From contig JAKFWK010000005.1 of the NCBI GenBank assembly GCA_021732045.1, forward strand, positions 248,001 through 312,000: a stretch of DNA of 64,000 nt, read 5' to 3'. Below are positions 15,470-26,068 of this stretch, piece after piece (position 1 is the first letter of the stretch; each line of letters starts with the position of its first letter). Below the pieces are notes generated by a model. It saw only the letters and a list, made by a program, of their open reading frames with translations, was not told the origin of the DNA and searched no databases. A program made the position numbers and the translations under genes. This DNA is from Sulfurimonas sp. Lineage in GTDB: Bacteria; Campylobacterota; Campylobacteria; Campylobacterales; Sulfurimonadaceae.

Positions 15470-17167
15470 TTGAAGAGAAAATTACTTATATATTTTTTTC
15501 TCTCATCGCTGCTTTTTGGTGATAAATTGCCTCTTTTGCTTGAGGGGAACAAGAAAATAAGCTCAAGAGAGTTATATAAGTCTATCAATCTAGAAAAACC
15601 ATACTTTTATGAGTTTGGAAAAGAAGAACCATCTATCAACATAAAAACAGTCTCGCTGATAACTCAAACACTTAAAGACTACTACAAAACAAGAGGTTAT
15701 TTCCATGCAGAACTTTCACACAGTAGTAACAACAAAAATATAACTATCCAAATAAAAGAGAACGAACCAACAATCATCAAAGATATAGCGATTATCTCAG
15801 ATATAAAGCTCGATGGCACGCTAAATATAACAGATGGAGAAGTTTTTGACGCAGATAAGTTTGCACAAAGTAAAAAGGATATAACCACCATGTATGCAAA
15901 TAAAGGCTTTTGCGATATTGATCTGGAATCAAAAGCATGGATTGATAAAGAGGAAAACAGAGCATATATTGTTTATGAAATAAAACCAAAAAATATATGT
16001 CATTTTGGAAAAATAGAAGTAGTTGGCTCTAAAAATATAGATAAAAATATAGTAAAATCTCTTTTAAAGATAGAAGAAAATGAGCAATTTTCTCTAAATA
16101 AAATCGCACAAAGTTATGAAAATCTGTATGCAAATGACGGCATATCAAAGGCTATTATAGATACAACCATCCACTCTGAGGACAACAAGGTTGATGCAAA
16201 AGTAACGATTACGGAAAATGAGAAGCCGATTCGTTTTCAGGCCAGCATTGGGGCTAGTAGTAATGAAGGTGCTATGGCTAAACTCAGTATAAAACATAGA
16301 AATTTCTTTGGAAATCTAAAGACATTAAGTCTAAATACAAGAGTAACTCAAATAAAGCAAGAGATAACTACAAACTTTGATATGCCACTAAATAATAAAA
16401 ATTCTATGGGGACAGAAGTTGGTTTATCCAATGAAGATTTTATAAGTTTTAAAGAGAAAAGTAGTTTTGGTTCTGTTTATACCAGACAACTTTTCTCTTC
16501 TAATACCTTTAAGGAGAGTCTAGTTTTTGATAGTTCTGTCTCTTATGCTAGTGAAAATATTTATGAATTTCCAAATAAATCACTTTTTGTAATATCTCCA
16601 AAATTAGAGTGGGGATACGATGTAAGAGACAATATTTTTGACCCAACACATGGACACTACATAAATGCAGAAATAGCTGGTTCTGTGTTGAGCAATATCT
16701 CAGATGCCTCGTACTACAAATATAAGATAGATGGTGGGTATATTATGCCTGTCTCATCTCTAATCTTGGCTTTAAAGGCAGGTTATGGCTCAATGGATGT
16801 ACAAGAGGGTAGCATTCCAAACTCATACCACTTTTTTGCAGGTGGTATGAATTCAAATCGTGCATATGGATATAGAAAATTAGGTCCAGTAGATAGCCAA
16901 AACAATGCAGTTGGCTCAAACTCTATTTTTGAAACAACAGCTGAGCTTAGATTTAAAATTTATGGAAATGTTGGAGGCGTTGTTTTTAACGACAACACTT
17001 TTTTAGGAGATGGAACCACTCCTGATTATAGCATTGGCTACTATAGCGCTGGATTTGGGGTTAGATACAAAACCCCGATTGGACCATTGGCGATTGATTT
17101 TGGATTTAATGTTGATAATCCAAGAGAGAATTATGCCGTACACTTTCATATTGGAGAGTTATTTTAG
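15470..17167 (+). CDS. tamA: TamA-like outer-membrane beta-barrel (Omp85 family)
   Basis: The 565-residue protein begins with a signal peptide (KRKLLIYFFLSSLLFGD), followed by two or three POTRA-like domains (residues about 25-245, each about 75 residues) and a C-terminal Omp85 barrel (from about residue 255). The barrel has the conserved turn PTHGHYINAEIAG, AGGMNSNRAYGYRKLGP (RGY-like motif of strand region L6) and a C-terminal GIGPLAIDFG-like strand. BamA is longer (about 750 residues with five POTRA), and the directly coupled gene encodes TamB, so TamA is favoured. The start is a TTG after GGAG. Confidence 0.85.
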   Translation: MKRKLLIYFFLSSLLFGDKLPLLLEGNKKISSRELYKSINLEKPYFYEFGKEEPSINIKTVSLITQTLKDYYKTRGYFHAELSHSSNNKNITIQIKENEPTIIKDIAIISDIKLDGTLNITDGEVFDADKFAQSKKDITTMYANKGFCDIDLESKAWIDKEENRAYIVYEIKPKNICHFGKIEVVGSKNIDKNIVKSLLKIEENEQFSLNKIAQSYENLYANDGISKAIIDTTIHSEDNKVDAKVTITENEKPIRFQASIGASSNEGAMAKLSIKHRNFFGNLKTLSLNTRVTQIKQEITTNFDMPLNNKNSMGTEVGLSNEDFISFKEKSSFGSVYTRQLFSSNTFKESLVFDSSVSYASENIYEFPNKSLFVISPKLEWGYDVRDNIFDPTHGHYINAEIAGSVLSNISDASYYKYKIDGGYIMPVSSLILALKAGYGSMDVQEGSIPNSYHFFAGGMNSNRAYGYRKLGPVDSQNNAVGSNSIFETTAELRFKIYGNVGGVVFNDNTFLGDGTTPDYSIGYYSAGFGVRYKTPIGPLAIDFGFNVDNPRENYAVHFHIGELF

Positions 17168-19797
17168 TGAAATACCTATATCTTTTTCCAAGATTTATCA
17201 CTCTTGTTTCGCTTGCAATTTTAGGAGCCATCTTCTTTTTGCTGTTTAGTAAAAGCATAGTTCCTTATCTAGCAAAAGAGTATTCGAAAGATTTTGGCAT
17301 AGAGTATAAAACTATCAAAGGAACCATATTTGACGGCTTTATCGTTGATGAATTTAGATATAAAAACGGAGTATCAATTGGAGTATTGAAGGTGGAGTAT
17401 AATTTTTTATCACTCCTTAGCCCAACTCCAACGCTAAAGAAGATAGAAGCAGAGGGAGTTGCTTTAGATATAGATGAGATACAAAAAGATAAGACTAAAA
17501 CAAAAATAATAGCTTTTAACATATCGAAATTAACAGTAAAAAGTGCAAAAGCTATTTTTCATAGTAACGAATATCTGTTTGATTTGAATGGCTCAAAGAT
17601 AAACTATAGAGATGAAAATGTAGATGTGGCTACCATTTCTTCAAATTTAAAGACACCACAAGCAAATGCTTATATCAATGGACATATAAAATCTAACAAC
17701 ATTATTGTTGATGCGGATGCAGAAGTAAGCAAAGATATAACTAATAAATATTTATACTTCATAAAAGTGGTACCTAAAAGATTAAATGCTAGAGTTGACA
17801 TAACTAAAGATAGAGTGATTCTTACAACAAAACTAAAAGATATAGCGATAAACAGCGAACAAAATATAAGCATAAGCAATACTGATATAAATCTCTCATA
17901 TTTTATAAAAAAAGATAATTTTTACCTAAAGACGAAATATAACCTATCCTATAATGAGCACAGAGCTAAAATAAAGCAAGAGGTTTCATTTAATACAAAA
18001 AAAGAGTATAGCTCAAATGTTGATCTGAGTATAACCTCGCAACTACCGCAGTATCTACTAAGAAATATAAAAATTACGATAAATGGTAATGTTAAAAAAC
18101 ATACTGCAAATATCAGCGTTGGTAACACAAAAGCAAAGTTATCGACAGTTGATTTTAAAGATTTTTTGTTTGATTTGGATTGGTTGCATTTTAGTGCTAC
18201 TGGCAGTTTAATTAAAAATGGGGATGAACTCTCTTTAAATAGTATAATTTTTCCGAAAAAAGATAGCAGATTTCTCAAGAATATCGATATTAAAAAGTTT
18301 CTTCCTATAACTTTAAGTGCACACCGAAAAAACAAAACGACAATGCTTAAGATTGATGCAAATATATTTAATATTGCGCTCAACGAAAAGAGCGCAAAAA
18401 TAGAAGGTTCTGGTAATTTAGGAGCAAGCAGATTCGCTCTTCTTGGAGACTTGAATAGCAAAACTCTAGAGATAAGATCAAAAGCAAGATCTCTAAAGAA
18501 ATTTTTAACAATTTTTGGTGTGGAGCAAAACAGTAAAGAACTTGAGTATGAAGCCTCCTTAGAGGCACAAGCAACTCTCTATTTTGGGGATAAATTGGCT
18601 GTTAAGGGCAGGGTAGATGTACCGTTTTATAGAGTCAAAATGAAAGATGATGAAAAGTACAGTGGAGATAATGGATTTTTTGAGTTCTCTTTCGTTGAAG
18701 GCGAACTCAGTATTGATAGATATGATTTTATGGTAAGAGATTATAAAATTTACTCAAATAAAAAATCTAAAATATTGATAGATTCTCAAAATAATTTAGA
18801 GTTAGTAGAATTTTATCTGTTTGATAATTTGCTTATACGCGGCACCATCTCGCCATCAAAAAAGATAGCAGATCTTGAGCTAAAAAGTGATGGGTATCAT
18901 TACAGAAAAAAAGATATAGATATAACGCTCAAAGCAGACCTAAAAGGTAGTTTTAACGCCAATGGCAAGCAGGATATTAGTGGAGATATCACTATCTTGG
19001 ATGGTGATATCAGCTATGTACTTCAAAATGATTATAAGATAAGTGATGAGGATATTATCATTATCCAAGATTTAAAAGAGAAAAAAACAAACACAAATAG
19101 AACTTTAAATATTCATATAGACTCAGCTAAACCAATCAGATACAAAGTAAAAGGAATCGACCTTTTGTTTAAACCAGATATTGTTGTATACCAGAACGAT
19201 ACAAAAGGTGTGCAATTCTTTGGCATAATCTCTATAAATAGTGGTAAGGTTAAAGTTGAAGACAATATATTTGAGTTTGATAAAAGTGAGATATATCTTT
19301 ATGGAGAGAGACCATTAAACCCACATCTAAACCTAACTCTTCATTTTCAAACACCAGACAGTAAAGAGATAGAAATTTATATCACAAACACAATGTCCTC
19401 GCCAGTAATTCTATTTTCATCAAAGCCAACCATGAGTCAAAACGACATCATCTCATATATTCTTTTTGGAGAAGCTTCCTCGGAGCTCTTCAATAATAAT
19501 GAGAAAAACACAAATAAAATTTCATTAAATACACTCTTTTTAGGGACTGGTCTTAAAAATATGTTAAGTGAAAAAACTGGAGTCAGAGTTGATACGTTAA
19601 GTATTTTAACTAACAAAACTGGAAATTTGGGATATGAAATTGGTGCTAGATTTAACAAAGATTTTAGACTAGTTTATAAAAATAACACCATTTCAAGCAT
19701 AATCATCCAATACAATCTAAGAAAATCTTTAAGATTTGATGTAGAAGTTGATGAAAACGATCAAGGTGTCAGCATAGTTTATGTGAAGGATTTTTAA
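17167..19797 (+). CDS. tamB: Translocation and assembly module protein TamB
   Basis: The 876-residue protein has an N-terminal membrane anchor (LVSLAILGAIFFLLFSKSIV), a long repetitive beta-rich periplasmic region, and the C-terminal TamB/DUF490 domain (from about residue 560) with GDISGDITILDGDI-like repeats, VYQNDTKGVQFFGIISINSG and the terminal DFRLVYKNNTISSIIIQYNLRKSLRFDVEVDE. TamB bridges the inner membrane and TamA and is implicated in phospholipid transport. It is shorter than E. coli TamB (about 1260), as is common in this phylum. The GTG start shares its first base with the tamA stop, so the two genes are coupled. Confidence 0.88.
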   Translation: MKYLYLFPRFITLVSLAILGAIFFLLFSKSIVPYLAKEYSKDFGIEYKTIKGTIFDGFIVDEFRYKNGVSIGVLKVEYNFLSLLSPTPTLKKIEAEGVALDIDEIQKDKTKTKIIAFNISKLTVKSAKAIFHSNEYLFDLNGSKINYRDENVDVATISSNLKTPQANAYINGHIKSNNIIVDADAEVSKDITNKYLYFIKVVPKRLNARVDITKDRVILTTKLKDIAINSEQNISISNTDINLSYFIKKDNFYLKTKYNLSYNEHRAKIKQEVSFNTKKEYSSNVDLSITSQLPQYLLRNIKITINGNVKKHTANISVGNTKAKLSTVDFKDFLFDLDWLHFSATGSLIKNGDELSLNSIIFPKKDSRFLKNIDIKKFLPITLSAHRKNKTTMLKIDANIFNIALNEKSAKIEGSGNLGASRFALLGDLNSKTLEIRSKARSLKKFLTIFGVEQNSKELEYEASLEAQATLYFGDKLAVKGRVDVPFYRVKMKDDEKYSGDNGFFEFSFVEGELSIDRYDFMVRDYKIYSNKKSKILIDSQNNLELVEFYLFDNLLIRGTISPSKKIADLELKSDGYHYRKKDIDITLKADLKGSFNANGKQDISGDITILDGDISYVLQNDYKISDEDIIIIQDLKEKKTNTNRTLNIHIDSAKPIRYKVKGIDLLFKPDIVVYQNDTKGVQFFGIISINSGKVKVEDNIFEFDKSEIYLYGERPLNPHLNLTLHFQTPDSKEIEIYITNTMSSPVILFSSKPTMSQNDIISYILFGEASSELFNNNEKNTNKISLNTLFLGTGLKNMLSEKTGVRVDTLSILTNKTGNLGYEIGARFNKDFRLVYKNNTISSIIIQYNLRKSLRFDVEVDENDQGVSIVYVKDF

Positions 19798-19802
19798 ACT
19801 CT

Positions 19803-20669
19803 TTATCTACCCATATTGTAGTAGACATTATATCTGATAAGTATCTTTTCAGTTGGTCGTGGATACCTGCTGTACGCGTACTCAATAGTCTCTTTAGTCG
19901 TATCATCTAGTACATAAAACCCACTATTTTTTAGAAATTTAAAATCGCTCATGTCTCCATTTGGATGAAGATAAAACTCTATCACATTTACTCTATTTGC
20001 ATTAAAATCTCTTGGTATATTTACCCTTGCAACCCTAGTTAAAACCTCTTGTGTTATTCTTCTCATAACCTCTTGATTGTCAATAATATATTTTTGTTGC
20101 CCAGCTGTTAATTTTGAAAATTCATCTCCATATAGCTCTTTTATACTACTGCTAATGCTGCTACCGCTTTTTTGTATGCTTTTTTGTTGTTGAGATACCT
20201 CTGAAGATCTATCTTCGCTCATCCATGCCAATGGATCTTTTGGTTTTTTTGGCTCAACATGTATATACGCTTCTTTTTTTGGAGGCGACTCTTTTGTGGG
20301 TACTGGCTCTGGCTTTGGTTCTACCTTTGGTGCTTCTGTAGCTTGTGATTTTTTTTCTACTTCTTTTGGATCAAACTTAATAAACTCTTTTTTTTCTGGT
20401 TCTGCTTTACTCGATTTATTCATCTCTTTCAATTGTTTACCATGAGGCATAGCAGCTGTTTTTTCATCAAGAGGCTTTGGTTGCTCTTTAGCTGGAGTTG
20501 GCTCTTTGTCCCTTTTTGGCATCTCTTTGAGGGATATTTTGATTTTGTTCTCTTTTGGTTCAACTGATTTTTTTATATCATGCTTTATACTACCTAAAAA
20601 CAGAAATAGAAGAAGTAGTAAAGCGTGAATAAGAAGTGCCACAAAAAGTGCAAAGTATGAACGATTCAA
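19803..20669 (-). CDS. TonB-like energy transducer
   Basis: The 288-residue protein has an N-terminal membrane helix (FALFVALLIHALLLLLFLFLG), a long Pro/Lys/Glu-rich spacer (residues about 40-150, with repeated KPEP- and KEPKKPK-type sequence), and a C-terminal TonB fold beginning near residue 205 (VARVNIPRDFNANRVNVIEFYLHPNGDMSDFKFLKNSGFYVLDD) and ending RYNVYYNMGR. It should couple the proton motive force to outer-membrane receptors, or be a TolA-like protein. No ExbB/ExbD is adjacent. The gene converges on tamB with a five-base gap. Confidence 0.82.
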   Translation of the reverse strand: MNRSYFALFVALLIHALLLLLFLFLGSIKHDIKKSVEPKENKIKISLKEMPKRDKEPTPAKEQPKPLDEKTAAMPHGKQLKEMNKSSKAEPEKKEFIKFDPKEVEKKSQATEAPKVEPKPEPVPTKESPPKKEAYIHVEPKKPKDPLAWMSEDRSSEVSQQQKSIQKSGSSISSSIKELYGDEFSKLTAGQQKYIIDNQEVMRRITQEVLTRVARVNIPRDFNANRVNVIEFYLHPNGDMSDFKFLKNSGFYVLDDTTKETIEYAYSRYPRPTEKILIRYNVYYNMGR

Positions 20670-20723
20670 GGTACCTCTTTTTTTAAAAAGGATTATATCA
20701 AATCAAGATTAATGCTACTTCGC

Positions 20724-20729
20724 TATAAT
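20724..20729 (+). promoter_or_regulatory. -10 box of hemL
   Basis: TATAAT in CGCTATAATTGC lies 25 bases before the hemL ATG, with AAGG as ribosome site. A divergent promoter for the tonB-like gene must lie in the same 84-base spacer. Confidence 0.6.
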
Positions 20730-20753
20730 TGCAAAAAATATTAAGGTATTCAA

Positions 20754-22046
20754 ATGAGTAGAGATGGTTCACTAAAAGCTTTTAAGGAAGCACAAGATTT
20801 AATCCCAGGTGGAGTTAATTCACCTGTTAGAGCATTTAGTAGTGTTGGTGGAACTCCCCTGTTTATTAAAGAGGGTAATGGCGCATACTTGACTGATGTT
20901 GATGGCAACAAATATATTGATTATGTTCAAAGCTGGGGACCTCTTCTTTTTGGACACAGAGATGAGAGCATTGAAAAAGCTGTCATAGAGGCTGTAAAGC
21001 ATGGACTTAGTTTTGGCGCTCCGACTCAGGCTGAGAGTGATTTGGCAAAACTTGTTATCTCTATGTTTGACTCGATTGAAAAGATTAGATTTGTAAGTAG
21101 TGGAACAGAGGCAGTTATGAGTGCCATTCGTCTTGCTCGTGGATATACTAACCGTGATGATATTGTAAAGTTTACAGGGTGTTATCATGGTCATAGTGAT
21201 TCACTTTTAGTTCAAGCTGGAAGTGGGGCGGCTACATTTGGAAACCCAAGTTCTCCTGGAGTTCCAGCAGATTTTACAAAACATACACTTTTAGCAGAGT
21301 ATAACAATATAGAGAGCGTTAAGAAGTGTTTTGCTGATTCTAAAAATATTGCTTGTGTCATAATAGAGCCAATTGCTGGAAATATGGGACTTGTTCCTGC
21401 CGATAAAGAGTTTTTACATGAGTTGAGAAAACTTTGTGACGAGAATGGAACTTTGCTTATTTTTGATGAAGTCATGAGTGGTTTTAGAGCATCCGTAAAT
21501 GGTGCAGAGTCTATAACTGGAGTTAAACCAGACATAGTTACACTTGGCAAAGTTATAGGTGGCGGTATGCCGGTGGGTGCTTTTGGCGCAAGAAGAGAGA
21601 TAATGGCAAAACTCTCACCAGAAGGACCGGTTTATCAAGCAGGAACGCTAAGCGGAAATCCAGTTGCTATGGCGGCAGGGTATGCATCATTATCAAAATT
21701 AAAAAATAATGCAAAAATTATTTCAGTTCTTAATGAGAGAGCAGAGAGGCTTATGAACGGTATGCAAAAAGAAGCATCTTTGTGTGGAATCCCAATGCAG
21801 ATAGATACAAGAGGAAGTATGTTTGGATTTTTCTTCAACGAAAAACCTGTAAAAAATTTCGCTGATGCTTGCAACTCAGATGCAGAACTTTTTGCTAAAT
21901 TTCATGCGGGTATGATTAATGAAGGTTTTTACTTCGCATGCTCACTTTATGAGACAGGATTTATTTCAACTGCCATAACTGATGAGATGATAGAAGATAC
22001 CATCAGAGCGAGTGCTAGAGTATTTAAAGCTATTACAAATGGCTGA
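20754..22046 (+). CDS. hemL: Glutamate-1-semialdehyde 2,1-aminomutase
   Basis: HemL makes 5-aminolevulinate from glutamate semialdehyde, an early step in haem synthesis by the C5 pathway. The 430-residue class III aminotransferase shows [12 protein letters not shown] at the N-terminus, [37 protein letters not shown], and the PLP Lys in [16 protein letters not shown], followed by [13 protein letters not shown]. The length matches the family. It overlaps the next gene by eight bases. Confidence 0.96.
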   Translation: MSRDGSLKAFKEAQDLIPGGVNSPVRAFSSVGGTPLFIKEGNGAYLTDVDGNKYIDYVQSWGPLLFGHRDESIEKAVIEAVKHGLSFGAPTQAESDLAKLVISMFDSIEKIRFVSSGTEAVMSAIRLARGYTNRDDIVKFTGCYHGHSDSLLVQAGSGAATFGNPSSPGVPADFTKHTLLAEYNNIESVKKCFADSKNIACVIIEPIAGNMGLVPADKEFLHELRKLCDENGTLLIFDEVMSGFRASVNGAESITGVKPDIVTLGKVIGGGMPVGAFGARREIMAKLSPEGPVYQAGTLSGNPVAMAAGYASLSKLKNNAKIISVLNERAERLMNGMQKEASLCGIPMQIDTRGSMFGFFFNEKPVKNFADACNSDAELFAKFHAGMINEGFYFACSLYETGFISTAITDEMIEDTIRASARVFKAITNG

Positions 22047-22365
22047 GAAAAATAAAGAGGAGCAAAAAGCTCCTAGAATAAAACCTATTATAGAGGCGGC
22101 TGATAATCTATCTTTAGGAATTTCTATAGTTGTGGCAGTTGCTATGGGTGTGGGAATCGGGATACTGCTTAAAAAATATACTGGAATTGGATGGACACTG
22201 TGGATAGGTATTTTTATAGGTATTGCTGCAGCTATCTCAAATGTTTATAAGGCTTACTCAAAGCAGATAAGAGAGTATGAAGAGCTAGCAAAAAAACCTC
22301 GCTACGCTATCAAGAAAAAGCTAAAAGAAGATGATGACGAGGATTATGGTGAAAAAAACTATTAG
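22039..22365 (+). CDS. AtpZ/AtpI-family membrane protein
   Basis: The ATG at 22039 ([16 protein letters not shown]), overlapping the hemL end, is preferred over an in-frame start nine codons upstream inside hemL. The 108-residue product has two membrane helices ([19 protein letters not shown] and [21 protein letters not shown]) and a charged tail. This is the AtpZ/AtpI fold (F0F1 ATPase subunit family), thought to aid ATP synthase ring assembly or magnesium uptake. No atp operon is near, so the role here is inferred from the family alone. Confidence 0.78.
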   Translation: MAEKNKEEQKAPRIKPIIEAADNLSLGISIVVAVAMGVGIGILLKKYTGIGWTLWIGIFIGIAAAISNVYKAYSKQIREYEELAKKPRYAIKKKLKEDDDEDYGEKNY

Positions 22366-22849
22366 ATTTATAGCTCTTGTAGAATTTTTTATTCTTCTTA
22401 CGAATATAATTTCATTTGAATTTTTTATTAATCTTCAAATCTCATTTCTTAGTAGTTTTTTTATTATCTTAGGTTCGTCAATCGCCTATAAGAAGATGAT
22501 AATAACGCAAGTTTTAGCAGAAAATATAGATGAAAAAAGAGACATTCTTGATGAGATAGAAGATCCGTATGAACTTTTTAATGATGAAAAACAAGAAGAG
22601 TCATTAGTAGAAAAGGATTTTAAAGATGTGATCAAAGATGAGAGAGAAAAGATAAAAATTTTAAATATAAAAGATATCAAAAAAGGCTCAAAAGCTGGTT
22701 TTTCACCATTTAGACTTGTTCCATATCTGTTTTTAATTTTAGGATTTATTGCTCTAAAAAACAATGAACTTTTAAATATTGCAGTGTACCTTCCATCATT
22801 ACTGCTAGGTATAGTTATTGGGCATATCGCTTCTAAAGATTTTAACTAA
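22346..22849 (+). CDS. Conserved membrane protein of unknown function
   Basis: The ATG at 22346 ([15 protein letters not shown]) is preferred to one five codons upstream. It overlaps the atpZ-like gene by 20 bases. The product of about 167 residues has two N-terminal membrane helices, a charged cytoplasmic stretch (residues about 55-115, with many Glu, Asp and Lys) and two C-terminal helices (LVPYLFLILGFIAL and LPSLLLGIVIGHIA). I do not recognise a family. Coupling to the AtpZ-like gene suggests a shared membrane process. It converges on the next gene with a four-base overlap. Confidence 0.7.
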   Translation: MVKKTIRFIALVEFFILLTNIISFEFFINLQISFLSSFFIILGSSIAYKKMIITQVLAENIDEKRDILDEIEDPYELFNDEKQEESLVEKDFKDVIKDEREKIKILNIKDIKKGSKAGFSPFRLVPYLFLILGFIALKNNELLNIAVYLPSLLLGIVIGHIASKDFN

Positions 22850-23529
22850 GCAGTAATCATTGGAATATTTATGAGTATACTCTTTTTTATCTCTATATAA
22901 AAACTAGCAGTCGCCGTTAAAGCCTCTAAAGTATTTATTTTTTGTTTATCTATAATTTCTGCACTTATTTCAATAGAAAAAATACTATATTTTTTATCCT
23001 CATATTTTATATGCTCACCAACTCTATAAAATATTTTTGTATTTATTTTACTGTTTTGCTCAAAACACTCATATGCTTTACTAAGAACTTTTATAAAACT
23101 GTTTGAGTCGATTGTAATCTCTGGGATAGTTGGGTCAAAATCTTTTGTAAACTCTATTTTTGAGTTGATGGATTTGGATGAGATACACAAATCAACTAAG
23201 GCATAGATATTTATAAGCTCGCCACTTGGTTTTGGTTTATTTATCTTAAATGATGGTGTTCTGTATAGTTTTATACCTATTTCATTCTCATTTTCATATC
23301 CAATGGTAATTGCAAAAAAGCTATATCTTCCAAATTCTAACTCTATAAATGTTGTCTTAAAACCAAACGAAACATTGGCATAAGTTGTTGCAATACTAAA
23401 GAGCTCATCCGTAGTTGCAACGCCTAAAAGAAACTGAGCCTCAGAGTTCAAGGACAATACTTTTGCATTTTTATCAAAAATAACAAAAGGATTGTAATCG
23501 TTTTCTATCCACTGTTGCTCAAAAGTCAT
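22846..23529 (-). CDS. Degenerate PAS/sensor-kinase-like protein
   Basis: The 227-residue protein starts with a PAS-like stretch (PFVIFDKNAKVLSLNSEAQFLLG, residues about 14-36). The second half, GELINIYALVDLCISS followed by ITIDSNSFIKVLSKAYECFEQ, resembles the entrance to a histidine-kinase ATPase domain, but no phospho-acceptor His motif and no G boxes are present. It would be catalytically inactive as a kinase. It follows rpoD by 11 bases on the same strand and is probably co-transcribed. The kinase kinship is an inference from pattern and needs a profile search. Confidence 0.5.
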   Translation of the reverse strand: MTFEQQWIENDYNPFVIFDKNAKVLSLNSEAQFLLGVATTDELFSIATTYANVSFGFKTTFIELEFGRYSFFAITIGYENENEIGIKLYRTPSFKINKPKPSGELINIYALVDLCISSKSINSKIEFTKDFDPTIPEITIDSNSFIKVLSKAYECFEQNSKINTKIFYRVGEHIKYEDKKYSIFSIEISAEIIDKQKINTLEALTATASFYIEIKKSILINIPMITA

Positions 23530-23540
23530 CTGTTATTTGA

Positions 23541-25412
23541 CTACTCTTCCATATAATTTTTAAGTTTTCTACCAACTTTAGGATGTTTGAGCTTCTTAAT
23601 AGCACTTGATTCTATCTGACGAACTCTCTCCCTTGTAACATTTAACTCTTTGCCTATCTCTTCTAGGGTTCTATCAGATTCATCATCCATAATTCCAAAA
23701 CGAAGTTTTATAACAGCTTTCTCTCTCTCATTTAGTTGTTCTAAAACACTCTCAATTTGAACTTTTAAATCATCTTTTAATATCGCATCTGAAGGAGATA
23801 GTGATGTTTTATCTTCAATAAAATCACCAAATCTTCCATCATCTTCGCTTCCGATTGGAGCTTCAAGGCTTATTGGCTCTTTTGTGATTTTTATTACATT
23901 TTTAACTTTCTCAACAGAGAGTCCAACCTCTTCGGCAATTGTCTCAACATCAGGCTCTTTGCCATTTTCTTGAAGATGTTTACGGATAATTTTGTTGATA
24001 CGGTTTATAGTCTCAATCATATGGATTGGAATACGAATAGTTCTTGCTTGGTCTGCAATAGCGCGAGAAATCGCTTGACGAATCCACCAAGTTGCATATG
24101 TTGAAAACTTATAACCTTTTTGGTATTCAAACTTATCAACCGCTTTCATAAGTCCAATATTTCCCTCTTGGATAAGGTCAAGGAACGGTAATCCACGATT
24201 TGTGTATCTTTTTGCGATTGATACAACAAGTCTAAGATTTGATTTTGCCATTTTAGTTTTAGAGATTTCAGAGATATTTTTACCTCTTTTAATCTGCTCT
24301 AAAATATCCATAAGTTTCTCAGGTTCCATGTCAAAACTATTTTTTGATGCCTCTTTGGTTTGAACTAGTTTTTTAATCTCCATGTATGTGCTAACCATGG
24401 TCGCCTCTGGAACCATACCGGAAATATCTTCTTTTGTAAGATCACAAATTTTGCTTATCAAAACTTTATGATTAGCCTTTAGAGTCGCATTAAAAAGTGG
24501 AAGTTTATACTCCAGTCTTCTTAACTCTTTATCATAACCCTCATCACTCTTAAGCGCTGTCTCCATAGCTTTAACAAGCTCATTTATAAGCTTTGAAGTT
24601 GGTCCTAGTTCTAAAAGTTTTTCTTTTAAGATAGATTTTTTGAATGTTACATTTAAAAAGTATTGAAAAATCTCTAAAGTAAGTTCGCCATCTAAATTTT
24701 CTGGCATCTTCTCAGCGAGCTTTATCCACTCTTTTTTTGCTTTTTCTAACTCTTTAAAGCTGATTGTTACTTTTTCAACCCTTGTTTTATCTTTTACAGT
24801 TAAAACCTTCTCTTTCTCTTCACCTTCTTCATCATCTTCGTTTTCATCAACCTCTTCGCCGCTATCTGCATCTTCTTCTTTTTCATCTTCAAAGCTTCTA
24901 AAGAGCTCTTTTACTCTTCTTTCACGGTTGATGAGAGGCTCTTTATAGTCTAAAATAAACTCTATCAAGTATGGAACAGAACATATTGCATCTATAATAA
25001 TGCTCTCTCCACCCTCGATTTTTTTAGATATCTCTATCTCTTCTTCTTTGCTTAAAAGTGGAATTTGACCCATTTCACGAAGATACATACGAACTGGCGA
25101 ATCAGAACGAGACCACTCAAGAAGCTCATGCTCTTTTAGTATGTCAAACTTATCTGTTTCATTATTTTCAAGCATCTTTCTTTGAGCATTTTTTCTAGCT
25201 TGAGCTTCTTTATCATTAAGAAGTTTTGCATGCTCAGAAGAGGTAAAAATACATGATTTGTTTTTTACTGCAAGTTTAAACATATTGTTTATCTGTGCAG
25301 TTGATGGCTGTTTGTCAAAAAGCTCTATGATTGATTCGTAAGTTAAACACTCTTTTGATTTCTGATTTGCAAAAAATGCGTCGATAGATTTGTTGAGATC
25401 TTTAGCTGTCAT
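23541..25412 (-). CDS. rpoD: RNA polymerase primary sigma factor RpoD
   Basis: This is the housekeeping sigma-70. Region 1.2 shows [22 protein letters not shown] long acidic insert (residues about 180-210, very rich in Glu and Asp) follows. Regions 2.1-2.4 run [59 protein letters not shown], and region 4.2 reads [21 protein letters not shown]. The length of 623 residues is close to E. coli RpoD (613). It is followed by the PAS-like gene. Confidence 0.97.
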   Translation of the reverse strand: MTAKDLNKSIDAFFANQKSKECLTYESIIELFDKQPSTAQINNMFKLAVKNKSCIFTSSEHAKLLNDKEAQARKNAQRKMLENNETDKFDILKEHELLEWSRSDSPVRMYLREMGQIPLLSKEEEIEISKKIEGGESIIIDAICSVPYLIEFILDYKEPLINRERRVKELFRSFEDEKEEDADSGEEVDENEDDEEGEEKEKVLTVKDKTRVEKVTISFKELEKAKKEWIKLAEKMPENLDGELTLEIFQYFLNVTFKKSILKEKLLELGPTSKLINELVKAMETALKSDEGYDKELRRLEYKLPLFNATLKANHKVLISKICDLTKEDISGMVPEATMVSTYMEIKKLVQTKEASKNSFDMEPEKLMDILEQIKRGKNISEISKTKMAKSNLRLVVSIAKRYTNRGLPFLDLIQEGNIGLMKAVDKFEYQKGYKFSTYATWWIRQAISRAIADQARTIRIPIHMIETINRINKIIRKHLQENGKEPDVETIAEEVGLSVEKVKNVIKITKEPISLEAPIGSEDDGRFGDFIEDKTSLSPSDAILKDDLKVQIESVLEQLNEREKAVIKLRFGIMDDESDRTLEEIGKELNVTRERVRQIESSAIKKLKHPKVGRKLKNYMEE

Positions 25413-25576
25413 ATAGATTATGCCTTATGGAGTTGAAGGATTTTTAAAAATTGGATTATACCCAAATATTTTAATTTTGTGTTTTTTATGGTAAATTTGT
25501 ATAAAATAAAAATTTATTTTGGAATGTTCCCTATAAACTAGACAGTTTCTAATCAAATAAAATAGCAGGGGTAAAT

Positions 25577-26041
25577 ATGAGTTTTGAGATAACAAAAGCA
25601 ACCAAGGGTGAGAGAGTGAAGTTTAATAATCCTAATCCTGCCTTTTATGAAGCACTAGGTTACAATGGCATGCAGGAGCTTATGTATAAATTTTATGATG
25701 AAATCTACCATGGTGATATTGCTCACTTTTTTCCACAAGATCATGGAGAGTTTGAAGAGGTTAAAAAGAGGAATACAAAGTTTTTTATTCAAATCTGTGG
25801 TGGACCCTCTATTTATGATGATGAGATGAGAGGCAAGGATTTAGACCAATACATGATTGATATTCATAAAAACTTCTCTATATATTTAAAGTCTAGAGAT
25901 GAGTGGCTTGGTACATTTAGAAGCGTGCTTATGGAACTAGATATTGACCAAGCCATAAAAGATGATTTTTGGGACTATCTCGATAAGTTTTCAAAACTTA
26001 CGGTAAATAGGTGGCCAAAAGAGTCTGCTTATCTTTACTAA
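25577..26041 (+). CDS. Group II truncated haemoglobin
   Basis: The 154-residue globin shows group II features: FYEALGYNGMQELMYKFYDEIYHGDI, CGGPSIYDDEMRGKDL, the likely proximal His in MIDIHKNFSIYL, and Trp in RDEWLGTF at position G8. The family binds oxygen and may detoxify nitric oxide or help oxygen handling. A roughly 30-residue N-terminal extension precedes the core. A single gene follows the rpoD divergence, and a sigma-54 promoter for flagellar genes starts 28 bases after its stop. Confidence 0.87.
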   Translation: MSFEITKATKGERVKFNNPNPAFYEALGYNGMQELMYKFYDEIYHGDIAHFFPQDHGEFEEVKKRNTKFFIQICGGPSIYDDEMRGKDLDQYMIDIHKNFSIYLKSRDEWLGTFRSVLMELDIDQAIKDDFWDYLDKFSKLTVNRWPKESAYLY

Positions 26042-26068
26042 GCAGATATTTTACTCAATTAACACAAC

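Noticed and set aside
15470..17167. BamA rather than TamA
   Set aside because: The protein has too few POTRA domains and is coupled to tamB, although the beta-barrel motifs are shared by both families.
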